Shown here: positions 37,458 through 48,974 of the stretch, piece after piece
Layout of the letters: the number at the start of each line of letters is the position of its first letter
Position numbering within the stretch: the stretch's first letter is position 1
DNA from: Viscum album
Lineage: Eukaryota > Streptophyta > Magnoliopsida > Santalales > Viscaceae
Length of the DNA stretch: 64,000 nucleotides
Assembly: GCA_963277665.1 (NCBI GenBank)
Contig: OY728153.1
Coordinates: forward strand, 269,922,250-269,986,249
Direction of reading: 5' to 3'
The notes under the pieces: generated by a model
Told to the model about the DNA's origin: nothing
The model's input: only the letters and a program-made list of their open reading frames with translations
The model's database searches: none
Position numbers and translations under genes: made by a program

Positions 37458-38993
37458 GTGAGAGACAATGTCATTCCTAAGCTAATCAATGCGGAGGACA
37501 ATCAACTTCTTACATCTATTCCGATGGACTTTGAAATCAAGGAGGAAATGTTTAGTCTTAAAAAATATAGCTCTCCTGGCCTTTATGGTTTCACCAACTT
37601 TTTCTTCCAAATCTATTGGGATGTCATTCAGAATGTGGTGTGCTTTCTTGTAAAACAATTTTTTAGGGATGTGAACTTCACTTTAGGGTTCAATGACCAG
37701 TTCATTGCCCCGATACCTAAATTGGAGAATGGAAGTGTAATTGGTCAATTCAGACCAGTGGCCCTGGTGAACACTATCCAAAAATCCATTACAAAGATTT
37801 TGGATATTAGGCTTGCTCGGGTGACTGAAAAAATTATTTCATGGAACCAGTTTGGGTTTGTCAAAGGTAGGAATATACAAGACTGTCTGCTCAATAAATC
37901 AGAATGATTTAACCTTCTCAAGAAGACAACTCGTGGAGGAAATGTGGCTTTTAATCTTGATATTAAAAAGGCTTTTGACACAATGGACTGGGGCTTCATT
38001 AAACAGATTCTCTTCAGATTTGGATTTAGTGAGATTTTTGTGCAACGAATTTAAAAGTTGATGGAATCCGATCATATTTTAATTCTGGTCAATGGGTCAC
38101 CGGAGGGATTTTTCACATGTTCAAGGGGAGTGAGACAAGGGGACCCCCTCTCCACCATTATTTTTTCAATTGTTAAGGACTACTTGAGCAGAATTATTAC
38201 TGAAATGGTTGAGAATAGAAAACTTACCACCATAAAAGTGGCTAGAGGTCTTTCTGCTCCTCACTTATTTTTCACTAATGACATTTTCATTTTTACAGAT
38301 TGTAATAGAAATAACATTGTCCATCTGAGATAATAACTTTGACATTATGAGAACGTGTTAGGGAAATAAATCAATTGAATAAGATCTTTTATTTACTTTG
38401 GGAAGAACATCCCAACTGTGAGGAGGTCCCATTTAATCAATTTTCTTGGGATTATGGAGGGATATATACTGTTTATCTACCTTGGTGTTCCACTATTTTG
38501 GGGAAAGCATAGGGAATCCCACTTTTCACAGGCCCTTTCCCAGATAAGGAAAGATCTTGCATCTTGGAAGGGAAATTCTCTCTCAATGGATGGACAAGTA
38601 TGTCTAGTAAAACACATGGTTATATCAAAACTTGTTTACCCCTTTATGTTATACATGTGGCCTGCCTCCATAGTGAAAACAATCAATTCAATGTTGAATA
38701 ATTTTTTATGGAGTGGGAATGTGATGGAAAGGAAACTAATCACTACTAAGTGGAGCAAATGCTGCATGCCCATTAGGCAGGGAGGATTGGTCATTAAGAA
38801 TTTAAATTGTTTCAATCAGGCATTGCAGGCTAAATTTATTTGGAATTTAATTCATAGAAAATATGCCTCTCTTGATTTCTTGAGGAGAAGGGTTCTTTCA
38901 AGGATTCTTGCTGGGAAGAATGGGTACACAGACTCATCAATCTGGCCTGGCTCGTGCTCTATTTTCAACACTATGATGAGGCATTCATGTTGA
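37458..38993 (+). pseudogene. LINE ORF2, reverse transcriptase domain
   Basis: It is in the same frame as the endonuclease. Motifs in order: SPG-YGF-NFF, IPKLENG, FRPVALVNTI-K--TK-L--RL, NQFGFVKGRNIQDC, then after a stop at 37905 the FNLDIKKAFDTMDW box, then VNGSPEGFF and SRGVRQGDPLS. The catalytic box reads FTND where the family has [YF]ADD, so one essential Asp is missing. The thumb/connection region (YLGVPLFWG, WKG--LS--G) runs to 38993. Further stops at 38054 and 38331. Confidence 0.9.
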
Positions 38994-39473
38994 GTGGTCA
39001 ATACAAATTCATGTCTTAAATTATGGTCTGTCAACTGGATGGGTAAGCCTCTTATTGATGGATTAGACATTGACAGACAGAATATTGATAGTCATGTCTC
39101 TATTAAAGAACAACTTCAGCACATGGAGGAAAATCCAGATGAAATTGTTTCCATCATTGACAACTATGGAATTATCAAGTAGGAAGACATGCTGATCTAG
39201 GAAGGGTCTAAAACTGGATTAATGGACTCTAAAAGTTTTTATAGGCACTTGATGATGGGAGACTTAAGCTGGATTGGTTCATTAAATAAAAAATGGTTAC
39301 TTCCCTCCAGATTTACACTTATTTGAAGAATATTTAACAACAAAATACCAGTGGAGGATAACATTCAAAGGGTCGGGATCTCTCTATGATCAAGATGTTC
39401 CTTATGCTGTCAGCATCATGAAGATGTTGACCATTTGTTTCTATCATGCAACAATAATTATTCCCTATAGAAA

Positions 39474-40316
39474 ATGGTTCTCAACTTCTTTGAGCTGATT
39501 ATTTCCAAAACTAGCTCAGTTCTACAGGTTATGTATCATATGTTCAGAATTCAACTATCTAGGAAGCTTCATGCACTGCTGCAAGTGGCATGTGCTGAAA
39601 TTTTACACACTATATGGAAGGGATGCAACAACTTTGTGCATTGTAAGTCCAAATTCAATGAAGTCGCTATAGTTAACAATACTCTTATGGAAATTCAAAA
39701 TTCCAACTATATGGTTAATGATCACTACAACACCTTGGCCAGGGAATTCATGATCCTTAGGAGGTTAAAGGTTGCATCTTACTATTCCAAATCAAGGGTA
39801 ATGATAGAGGTGATATGGTCTATCCCCCTTAAGTGGCTGGTTAAAGTGCAACACGGATGGGGCCTCTAAGGTAAATCTTGGTCTGTTGGGCTTCACATTA
39901 ATTTTCAGGGATCAACATAGGGAATTGGTGGAGTGCAATCATGGTCATTGCAGGCATGCTACTGATTTGGAAGTAGAAATGATGGCACTTATTAGCGCAG
40001 TGGACACCACTTGTCAAAGACACTGGAAAAACATATGGTTTGAGTGTGACTCTACAATAGTGGTTAATACAATAAGGGTGGGTCAAACTAGACTGTCATG
40101 GAAACTGACAGGTAAATGGATAAATTTCCTTAACAAGATTTCTCCTCTAAACTACTTTATCAGACACACCTTTTGGGAATAGAACTACATTGCAGATGCT
40201 CTTTCCAACAAAGGGGTCATGGAAGAAAGGGTAATCCAGACTATCACGGTACCTAACAACATGGTCCATCTTCTCACTTGGAAAAAATGTGAAATATCCT
40301 CATTCTGTCTTGTGTA
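39474..40316 (+). pseudogene. LINE ORF2, C-terminal region and RNase H domain
   Basis: The zinc-binding linker ends near 39470. An RVT_3-type RNase H follows, with its start frameshifted near 39870: GFTLIFRD, ATDLEVEMMALISAV, WFECDS..VVNTI, and a tail with ADALSNKG after a stop at 40180. The combination of apurinic endonuclease, RT and RNase H is characteristic of plant L1 lineages. Confidence 0.82.
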
Positions 40317-40384
40317 ATGTTTTACTTTTTTCAAGATAAGATCCTGTGCTCACTTTTATTAAAAATATATATGCACATTTATTA

Positions 40385-41677
40385 TTTTATAAGGTGTATA
40401 TATAGACCCATCGACATTATATATTCATATTTTATCTATTTTCATATTTTTTTTAATTATTAATCTTTCACAGGTCTTATGATTTAAACATTCCAAGTGC
40501 TATGAGACACTTTGAATGTTTAAAGATTAAATTTTCAAATATTTTTCTACATGTAAATATTCTCGATATTATTTATATAAAGGGATTATAAAGAAAATTT
40601 TATGTATATTTTGAATTTAATTCAAAAAAATTCAAAAAATAATCTTTTTATGTGTTTTATACAGAATGATAAATGAAAAAATGAATTTTATATTATTAAT
40701 GGACACGACGACAATAACTTTTCAACTACTATGGAAATTATTTTATTTTTGGATTCCTTTTCAAGTTTTCATGTTTTCATAAATGAAAAACATTATTTCC
40801 TATTTTTTGGGTATTTTTTTATTTAAAATGGGTTTTTAAAATAATGGTGTATTTTTATTAAAAATGATATTTTTGAAAGAAAATGGAATTTTAATATTTG
40901 AAAGTGATTTTCATATGAGTTTAAAGGAGTTTTTAAAATAATGAAATGTTTTATTTCATTTTTTTTCTTGGACATTATAAATTATGGGTGTGCCTAGATA
41001 TCACTATATGAGACCGTTATATCTTAAATGATGGGTGTGCCTAAATAGTGATCCGATGCATTGGGTAATGATTATATTCTCCAGAGAATTTTATTGGAAG
41101 TTGGATGTATGGTTATTAAAATCTGTAAGGGTTCTGTAAGGGTTAAATGTGATGATATCCCAAGGTAACTACATGAATGTTTTATGTTTTATAATGATTT
41201 TTCATCAAAATCATTTGTTTTAAAATGTTAAAATAAATTAAATTTATTAAATAATGTTATTTCCCTTTTTGGGTAAAATGTTATGTTTTCAAGAAATGGG
41301 TTTTCATGAGTTTTAATGTTTATCAATAGACTAATAGTTTCCTTTTTTTTATACCCATTATTGAGTTTTTTATTCTCACAACATATTTTTGAATTTTTAT
41401 CATAGGATTTAATGATGATTAAGGTATTTTAAGTGATCAAGTTAAAATTCATGATGGGTTTTCATAAAAGAGATCATGCTTTATTTTTTAAAAGTTTTAT
41501 TTGGTGAAAAAATGGATACTATTTGGAAGTGTCTACATTATATTACATGGGGTTTTTTGTGTATTAGATATGGACTAATTATCTAAAAATCAAACTTGAA
41601 AAGATCCTCAATGTGAAACAAATTAATTTCTTGACTAAAACTCAAGATTATAAAATTTTTAAGTCTAGGTCCTTAAT
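40385..41677 (+). mobile_element. 3' LTR of the long-LTR chromovirus, segment 2
   Basis: Resumes the LTR after the LINE TSD and aligns with 18008-18125 joined to 28253-29399. It crosses 40513-40530 without the 10-kb insertion seen in the other LTR ('gaatgtttaaagatta'), which gives the empty site. Ends just before TGGTA. Confidence 0.85.
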
Positions 41678-42429
41678 TGGTACACCTTAATAAAATATTT
41701 TATTTGTGTGGAGAAACCAAATTCTATTGGATATTGTTTGTTCAATGATGATTCATGTATATTTTCATATTTTATTTTTGGATTTATTCTCTAGAAACTA
41801 ATTCATTTACACTAAACCATGTTCCATTAAAGGCAATTCTAAATACACCACATTAGATGTGGATTGGTAAGTATCCTAATTTATCTTTTAGGAAGATTTT
41901 GTATTTTGAGGAATATGTTCAATATATTTACTCTAATAAACTTTAACCCAAATCAAATAAATGTTTATTTATTGGTTGTATCAAAGAGATATTAGATTAT
42001 TATTTCTATAACACATTAGAGAGAAAATGGTGTTTATCTTGACATAATATCATTGTAGAAAGTGAATTTATTTCTAAAATGATAAATTGACGAAAATTTT
42101 AACTTAAAAAGTTAAATACCAACAAGATTATGTTGTTTCCTGATATGGATGAGTTAGAAACAAAAAGGGGTGTAGAAAATGAATCAAATTAGTATAAACA
42201 AGAACTATGAAGGTTAAATAGATTTCATCCAGAACTCAAGAGATATGGATTTCTATTTTTCGATGATAGTGATGTAATAGTCATATAAGATGATCCAACA
42301 TCATACATAGAGGCCATCACGAGTCTTGAATTTGATTAATTATTTAAAGAAATAAAATATAAAATGGAATCAGTATACACTAATAAAGTTTGGAACCTAG
42401 TAGATCTAATTGAAGGGGAAACCTCATTG
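41678..42429 (+). pseudogene. Ty1/copia pol, right half (integrase to start of reverse transcriptase)
   Basis: This continues the frame cut at 15615. After TGGTA come integrase residues GTP, then RN--LLDIV-SMM, then L---PSKA...TPH--W-GK-P, then GC-KE-LDYYFY near 41975, and finally the start of the copia reverse transcriptase domain (DDPTSYIEAI, KMESVYTNKVWNLVDLIEG) near 42290-42415. Stops are frequent. It breaks off at 42429, where the text changes to an LTR-like TGTAACGAC, so a further element probably cut it there. Confidence 0.85.
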
Positions 42430-45178
42430 TGTAACGACTTCAGTTTTTATATATTGGTTCTTTTAATATTTACATATACATATCTATATATTTCCTTGGA
42501 GTTGGCGTTGGATTTGGGTGTCACATGACCTTAGAATTAATCTATTTAAAACATTAATATATATTAAATAACATGAAATCATATTTTCAGAACCAATGGT
42601 TTCCCCATTGATAAGGAGCTTAGATGGGAAATTTGAGACCATAGTTAATTATGAAATATGGGGTTTACTATTGTCATTATATAAAGTTGGTCAACATTGT
42701 GCATTCATTTGAAGATGTCCATTGGCAGGTGTGTTAAGTGAATTAATTAATTTATTTACTTCCAAGAACCCTAATCCCTATCTATTTATATTCTGTTATA
42801 AAATATCCTCAAGGTTATTTATATAAATATGTAAGATTAGAGAGGATTAGGTGAGAATCGACATTGGCTACTTGGGAACATGTATCTAGAATCTAAAAAT
42901 GGGAGAATCCATGAGACTAACAACAAACATAGTGGGATCACCACCTTATTTTCCAGCAGATGTGTTCTTTACTAGTGATCGATCCATTCTTAAGGTAGGG
43001 ATTTTTTTGATTAGTTTAATCCCAAATTTTTTTATTCTATTTTAAATAAAAATCAATCCTTCTAATAAATTGATTTGTAGGTCAAATATTGATTTATGGT
43101 TGTTGAATTTTTATCCATAAAATTATGATTTATTGATCAATGATTATTCCTCTTCATTCATTATTTTCATATAAATGGATTGAGGCCAACCCAATAAATG
43201 GATATGGTTCATTCATCATGTTTTTTAGATTTTATAATCCTTTTCTTCACGCGTTCATCATCAGTATTCCTTTGGCCGATGGTTCAATGAATCCTTAAAG
43301 ATCAATCATTGAGAAATTGATCATTGGTGAAACATATCATTTTTGCGGGTAAAAATTCGAGATTGAGAGCATGATCGAGGTGAGATACAATGTGATATAA
43401 GATTGAAGATGTATCAATGGCCAATATAGGGTTATTTGTTCATGGATTTTAGTTTTCTACTAAGAGGCATGACGGGATCAAATCACAAGCAGATCAGGTG
43501 GATGAAATATGACTAATGGTGATGGATTTGGTGTGGTCAACCACGGATTTGAGTTCCTCAATGTGATTCATGGTAGAATCAGTAGCATAGGTGGAATGGG
43601 AGAGACACATAAAGACTACAAGAGTTTCTGGAAAATCCCATGTTACATGGAGTGTAGTTTGGGTGAACATACAACATGTACTCCCCTTGCTGTGACGACT
43701 AGGGTTTCACATAAAATTAAATATCACATGCCATGTATCCATACCACATTCTATGTGATTTGATTCAAGTATCTCATCATGTACCCTAGGAGTACACGAC
43801 AATGTGGATTTCCAGGTACATGGGCACATCTAGGGTACATGGGCACAAACATGGCCATTGTACCTTGACATGGATAGAGAACTTGGGCATGACCAGAGTA
43901 CACCAGCATGACTAGAGTACATGAGCATGATCCAGAGTACATGGGCATGGGACATTGTACATGGACATACCTAGGTTATCTAATGCATTCCATGTATACC
44001 CTATCCATTCAATGTAATATTTTCCAGGGACTTACACCTTGTGTATATCCTTCTTTAGGAATTTTATTTTTTCTTGTGAGTAGCCCATCCTAAGAAGTTT
44101 TTCATATAAAGTGAAATGGGGGAATTAATTTTGGAATTAGATATATGAAACTAGATTTTGTGAATGGGACACTTCTTTAAGTCATTCTTGGATTATGGAA
44201 GTGATTGGGTTTGATCATTATAGAGATGTCAGGGTCAGAACTCCCCTATCAAACCAGGGCATAGGTCCCCCATTCTCTTTACATAGGTAGATTCAATACT
44301 CCCCATACTTTATTGGGGAACATGTCCTCTATCTATTAAGTGGTTATTCTCCATATTTGAGATCTTTTAGGGAGTGATTCCTCCACTGAATTTAGTGCTC
44401 CCTTAAATTTGGAGCATAGTGGTGAGGTATGGTCCCTCCACACAGATTCTAGTGAGGTTTCACATAGTGAAGAGCATCATAGATATTAATTTTGAATTTT
44501 TAGGTAGAATAATCAGTGTTAGATGGATGTGGAGATAAATATCCCCTTTCTCCCTTTATTTGGGATTCTTTATGATTATATATTTTGGGTTTCTCTTTAC
44601 CCTATTGATTATGGGTTGAGATGACTATTGAAATTTCTATTGCTCATTTTTGGTTTTAGAGGAATCCTAATGGGTATTTATATATTCAGCTTGGAATGTG
44701 GTATGCCTACATGTGCTGTGACTTATGAAGATTACATACAGATCAATGAATATTTTAAGATTATAGTTTCACTTGGAGGTATTGAATGTGTTCGATGGCC
44801 AACCTTGGAGATTATTAGATGTGTTCTCTTAAGTCCTTCCCTTTTCAAAATTATTGTCAGGATTGGACTTCATTTCTGGTTTTTAATTTATTTTTCATCA
44901 TTATATTATTTTTATTCTTCTACTTAACTTTGATTTATTTTCCTAGATGTTATTTCTTGCATGGTTTATACTCTAGATATTTTAGTCTTTTATTATATCT
45001 CTAAAATGTTTCATGGAGCTGGTGGTGTTTGTGTATAAATGTACTTAGGATAAGGACTCCCATTTCAATGATATTACTACTCATCACTAGTTTTTAGTCC
45101 CAAGCCTATTGGAGGTGGGTATGGGGTTTCACACTCAGATTAATTCCAGCAAGGTGGGGCTCAGTGGGTTGGATAATG
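42430..45178 (+). mobile_element. Probable Ty3/gypsy 5' LTR inserted in the copia
   Basis: Begins TGTAACGACTTC where copia RT sequence stops, and ends near 'ggataatgata', followed by 'tgatatgagagg', a decayed match to the TGGTATCAGAGC primer-binding site. The final 100 bp share the words 'cctattggaggtggg' and 'aatgata' with the end of the LTR at 51269. The length (about 2.75 kb) is close to that of that family. No 3' LTR or second TSD copy was found, so the right side is truncated or rearranged. The open frames inside have no protein signature. Confidence 0.5.
43795..43975 (+). repeat. 'agtacatgggcat' minisatellite
   Basis: Variants of 'gagtacatgggcatg' recur about every 20-30 bp, seven or eight times. 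They lie within the probable LTR at a position comparable with the minisatellites of other LTRs here. Confidence 0.75.
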
Positions 45179-45420
45179 ATAGGGTGATATGAGAGGTTGT
45201 TTTTCCTCGGGTTGGTGTTTAGAGTTGTTCTTTTGTGTGATATTTGGTTTAGGAACTTAGGGTATTGATGTCAGAGTTTCTTGAGTCTGATGTTCAGGCC
45301 ATGGAACTTAGTGTTAGTGTGGCGGCTAATGTATCCATGCATTAGGACTCTGACTACCTACTGATCAAATCATAAAACCGAGACATCGATTGGAGGGAAC
45401 CAATGGTACATGCATCATAT
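45179..45420 (+). other. Start of an element interior after the LTR
   Basis: Follows the decayed primer-binding site and resembles the leader at 51270-51530, with parallel words 'gccatggaac' versus 'gtccatggaatc' and 'ggtacatgcatcat' in both. It stops matching near 45420. Confidence 0.4.
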
Positions 45421-46429
45421 AGTGTTTGTTCATTCAACTTTCATATAAATAACCCAAATATAGTATCCCAAAATTAGTGGTTACTTTATTACATTGTCAT
45501 TATATACAAGTGATCACATCCCAAAAGAACAAATAGTTTAATTGTCTTAGAAAACTAGATACATACTTGATTCAAACATTACATTTGAAAAAATAAATTT
45601 TTACATCATGAAAGTTATTATTTTTCATCATTAGACTAAATTAAAGATTCCTTATTTATGTCATGGGTAAAGGAAACAAAATAAGTTTGATCTCAGATTC
45701 TTAGTAAGGGTTACATATAATGGAAGCTATCAAGAATCAACAAGGAATAATCAATAGGGAAAGGATAATAAATAAAAGAACATGCCTTTTAATCAATTAC
45801 TTGATCATGAAATTCATATATGGATAATATCAATTAAATCATCTCATGGATAATAATAAATTAATTCTCAATGAAGAAAATGATTAATATTGGACTTCTT
45901 GATCTTAGAGATCATAATATTTATACCATCAAATCCTTGTGCTAAGATAGTTTAATTAATGGGTATGTTTACACAAAAAACCCATTTAATGCTAGAATAA
46001 TTATTTTTCTCATGATACCTATTGATGCATCAAGGGTTTATATAATTCTAGTCCCCTCTCACTACTATATGAGAAAATAATTCTTCATGTATTGAATGAT
46101 CAATTTAATTCATAAACACCATTCCTTAGAAATAAATATTTGTATTGAACAAAGATTAAAAAAATATCAATATCTCCCCAATCAATCAAATAACTTTCAA
46201 AGTAAAAAAATATATGTATAAATGATATACGATTTAATAAATAAGAATATACATGATAAATAACATGCATATTTAAGGGAAACATAGTGTCCAATGATTA
46301 TAAGAAAGTGAATGTTTCAAGGGAAAGTTAATGACTAAAAAATTAATCAAGAAAGTGAATTTCAATAAATTCCCTAGTAAAATTGATTATAAACCATCCA
46401 TAGAATGAATAAGGACAATATAATTACAA
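45421..46429. other. AT-rich sequence, origin unclear
   Basis: No genes. On the minus strand an 'attatataaacccttgatgcatc' stretch (near 46025-46050) looks like a promoter context of a copia-type LTR. Words near 46310-46370 recall 63600-63670. These suggest repeats, but I cannot delimit them. Confidence 0.4.
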
Positions 46430-46434
46430 AATAT

Positions 46435-48457
46435 TATAACATTATGTTCCTTATCAATTTTTTAATTTTCTAGTTTTGAGTTTTGGAGGTGTTTGGGGGA
46501 GGTTTTGGGAGTTCTTGGTAGAAGGTGGAGGTGTAGAAGAGTTTCTACGGGAAATACACATTTTGAAGTGTATTTCATGATGTGAAAGTTAGTTTCAAAT
46601 ATTATCTAGGGAAAATTCATGATGTGTAATTTTTCAAGGTTAAATAATAAAAGGATGATGCATTTTTCATAAAAACCTATAATCCTAGGATTACACTACG
46701 TGAAAGGGGATTTCACATTGTGTAATCCTCCGATGCTGTACAATTTTAAAGGTTTCAACTGCTTGGGTTCTCTCCAAACCCAAAAACCAGAGTCTCTTCT
46801 CTCGTTCTAGGCATTTTTTGAACTTCTCATACAATATTTGGAGATTCCTTTTGATGGGGATTGATCATTGGGCTTCCGTCTTTGATATGTGGTGATTTAT
46901 CCTCTCATTCTCACATGTTTCCTTATGTTATTCTTCGGGGATTCAATACAGTGATGTTGTTTTGGTTTGTGGTGTGTGTTTGGTTGTGTTTTGATGGTAT
47001 TTGGGTGCAGTGTAGGTTGATCTGTGGTTCATCATGGTGTGGTTTTGGTTTTCAAGCATTCTTCTTTTCCCTGTGGTGTACACCTAATTGACAAAGCTTC
47101 TTTGAGGTAGGGTTTCCCTCATTTTTAATTATTATGTATCATGCAGGAGGGTTTTTGTTTTATTTACCTATGGGTTATGTTATGATAGATTAATTAAACA
47201 AATTTTTTTTTGAATTTAAATTGAAGGGTAAAGGGGTTTATTTCAAATTCTTTTATAGATTTGATATTATTGTGATATTTTGGATCATATGGGCCTAATG
47301 ACCCATTGAAAATTATGTCCGTTGGGGGTTTTGTTTGAACTATATATGTATGCTGTGATTTTTTTTGGTTGTGATTGTTCGGTATCACCGTAAAATAGAA
47401 ATTGTATAACCATGTATATTTGGATAATAAAATGGTTGCCCCAGGATTTTGACTGGTGTGATAACGCCCTAAATAAATAAAGTAGAATGTGATAAACTCC
47501 TCTCTGTAAATATGAAAAATGATCATGATGTGCTGTGATGTGCATGCCCATACTTGTGGGATGAATATGTGTTGTTCGGGATTGTGGGGATAATGGTTTG
47601 TGGTACATGCATTTGGGATGGTGAGGCAGTAGGTTTTTGGGCATGCTTTTGGGGCAGTGAGGTGGTAGTTGTTTGGCCATGAATTTTGGGGCAACAAGGT
47701 GTGTTTGTTGGGGATGAAAAGTTTCTTATGATATATGGTTGCTTTATTCTAGATGCTTGAGTAGTGATGGAATTAATGAATGTTTAATAATGTTTAAAAT
47801 GTAATAGGTTGATATTTTTAATGGGATGGAAATTTATTAATGGAAAATTAAATAAAGGGATCTTCAACATATGAAATGACTATTGTTGATACTAATAAAT
47901 GCATTTAGAGGTAGTAGAAAAGTGGGAAATTCATGGGTTGGTTAGTGATTTTTTGTAAACCTATAGGTTGGTCTTGTGTTATTTTGTCTATATATATAGA
48001 AACTGTAAATTCTTGTGATTTCTATACGCACCCCACCCATGTAGAGCACTATATGCTGAACACCAACATCATCACACAAGGGGTTACTTTCCCAACATCT
48101 TGGTGTGAGGATGGATGGATGGAAACTTTTTCTTCTCTACTCCCTCTTCCAGGTGATGATGACCCAAGCTTCTTGTGGAAGGATGTGTTGAGATGTGGTA
48201 TCCTAGGTGTCTTTAGGATAAGTTGTGATGTGGTGTCCCAAATGTCTTCGGGGTGAGTTGTGATGTTCTTTCCCAGGTGTCTTCAGGATGAGATGTGATG
48301 TGTTGTGAGACCTAGGTTTGTGTGGGTGGGATGTGTTGTGAGTCCCAGGTGTGTGCGGGCAGGATGTGTTGTGAGGCCCAAGTGTGTGCGGGTGGGATGT
48401 GTTGTGAGGCCCTAGTGTGTGTAGACAAGATGTGATGTGGTATATTCAGAAGAGGTG
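46435..48457 (+). mobile_element. 5' LTR of the third chromovirus, segment 1
   Basis: Colinear with 56606-58575. Shared landmarks are 'gtttgggggaggtt', 'ttatcctctcattctcac', 'ggtagggtttcc', 'tggttgtgattgtt' and the 237-bp minisatellite. A 'tatatatata' stretch near 47988 could be the promoter. The open frames on the minus strand here (47194-47697) are antisense to the LTR and not considered genes. It is cut by the CACTA element after GTG. Confidence 0.82.
48192..48428 (+). repeat. 237-bp minisatellite in the 5' LTR (3 x 35 bp + 4 x 33 bp)
   Basis: Every unit starts 'gatgtg' or 'gatgtt'. Three 35-bp units of 'tcccaggtgtctttagg' type are followed by four 33-bp units of 'gttgtgaggcccaagtgtgt' type. 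Confidence 0.88.
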
Positions 48458-48473
48458 CACTACTACAAATACA

Positions 48474-48685
48474 GCTTTTATCAGCGCTAAAAATAGCCTT
48501 TATCAGCACTAGAAAAAGCGCTGATAAATCCGGCGAAGATAAAGGGGGGTCCCCTTTATCTGCACTTTGTTTTAGCACTGATAAAAGACCCCTATATTAG
48601 CACTTCCTTTATCATTGCTTTTGTTTTAGCACTGATAAAGGACTCCTTTTATCAGAGATTTTTTAAAAGCGCTGATAAACGGTAA
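48474..48685. repeat. 5' subterminal repeats of the CACTA element
   Basis: About ten direct and inverted variants of 'tttatcagcgct'. Many sit head to head, as in 'tttatcagcgct..agcgctgataaa', so they could form hairpins. In characterised En/Spm elements such subterminal repeats bind the element's own DNA-binding protein. That role is inferred here. Confidence 0.85.
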
Positions 48686-48889
48686 AAAAATTAAAAAATT
48701 AAAAAAAATTAAAAAAAAATTAAAAAATTTTAATTTTTTTAAAAAAATACTGCCAATCGGGGGGCTTTTATAGCCCTTGATTCCCCCCTTTTACAGCGCT
48801 TTTATGCCCCTGTACAGCACCCCACGCACCCCCTTCACCCTTTAACAGCGCTTGCTCCCATATTCCCTCATGCGCGCGCGCCCCTGCCT

Positions 48890-48952
48890 CCACCAGGATT
48901 TGAACTCGAGACCTCCCCCCTGCGCGCCTAAGCCTTTACCACTACTCTATTT
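48890..48952 (-). other. tRNA-like pol III promoter segment inside the CACTA element
   Basis: On the minus strand an A-box-like 'tagtggtaaaggc' is followed about 30 bp later by a B-box-like 'gagttcaaatcc'. The arms do not make a full tRNA cloverleaf that I can trace, so this is a tRNA-derived or SINE-like fragment rather than a tRNA gene. Confidence 0.45.
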
Positions 48953-48974
48953 TGATTTGTCTTCCAATTCATGA

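Larger units (their letters stand above)
34740..40368 (+). mobile_element. Full-length L1-type LINE in the 3' LTR
   Basis: A 5629-bp non-LTR retrotransposon bounded by a perfect 16-bp TSD (34724-34739 and 40369-40384). It has a first frame with a zinc-knuckle remnant, then ORF2 with AP-type endonuclease, reverse transcriptase and RNase H, and an A-rich 3' end ('ttattaaaaatat'). The order and the RVT_3-type RNase H are those of plant L1 elements. The LTR sequence resumes after the second TSD. Coding frames are interrupted by stops, with one main frame shift before the RNase H. Confidence 0.92.
15616..41677 (+). mobile_element. Long-LTR Ty3/gypsy chromovirus (Tekay/Del-like) with nested insertions
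   Basis: An LTR retrotransposon with two LTRs of about 3.6 kb once later insertions are removed (15616-18125 plus 28253-29399; 32424-34739 plus 40385-41677). It is flanked by TGGTA at 15611-15615 and 41678-41682. The interior is only about 3 kb (29400-32423) because an internal deletion removed the rest of gag, protease and most of the reverse transcriptase. The integrase tail ends in a chromodomain-like segment, which places it with plant chromoviruses, and long LTRs fit the Tekay/Del lineage. It sits inside a copia integrase gene whose reading frame resumes exactly after the second TSD. The 5' LTR was later hit by another chromovirus and the 3' LTR by a LINE. Confidence 0.88.

Noticed and set aside
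43509..44093. Overlapping short frames in the 42430-45178 LTR
   Set aside because: They lie in the LTR and partly over its minisatellite, with no protein family signal.
47194..47697. 167-residue open frame on the minus strand, rich in Pro, His and Thr
   Set aside because: It is antisense within an LTR, low in complexity, overlaps another open frame of similar bias, and is broken in the homologous LTR near 57600-57860.
48890..48952. Functional tRNA gene
   Set aside because: A- and B-box-like words are present, but I could not trace an acceptor stem or anticodon arm.
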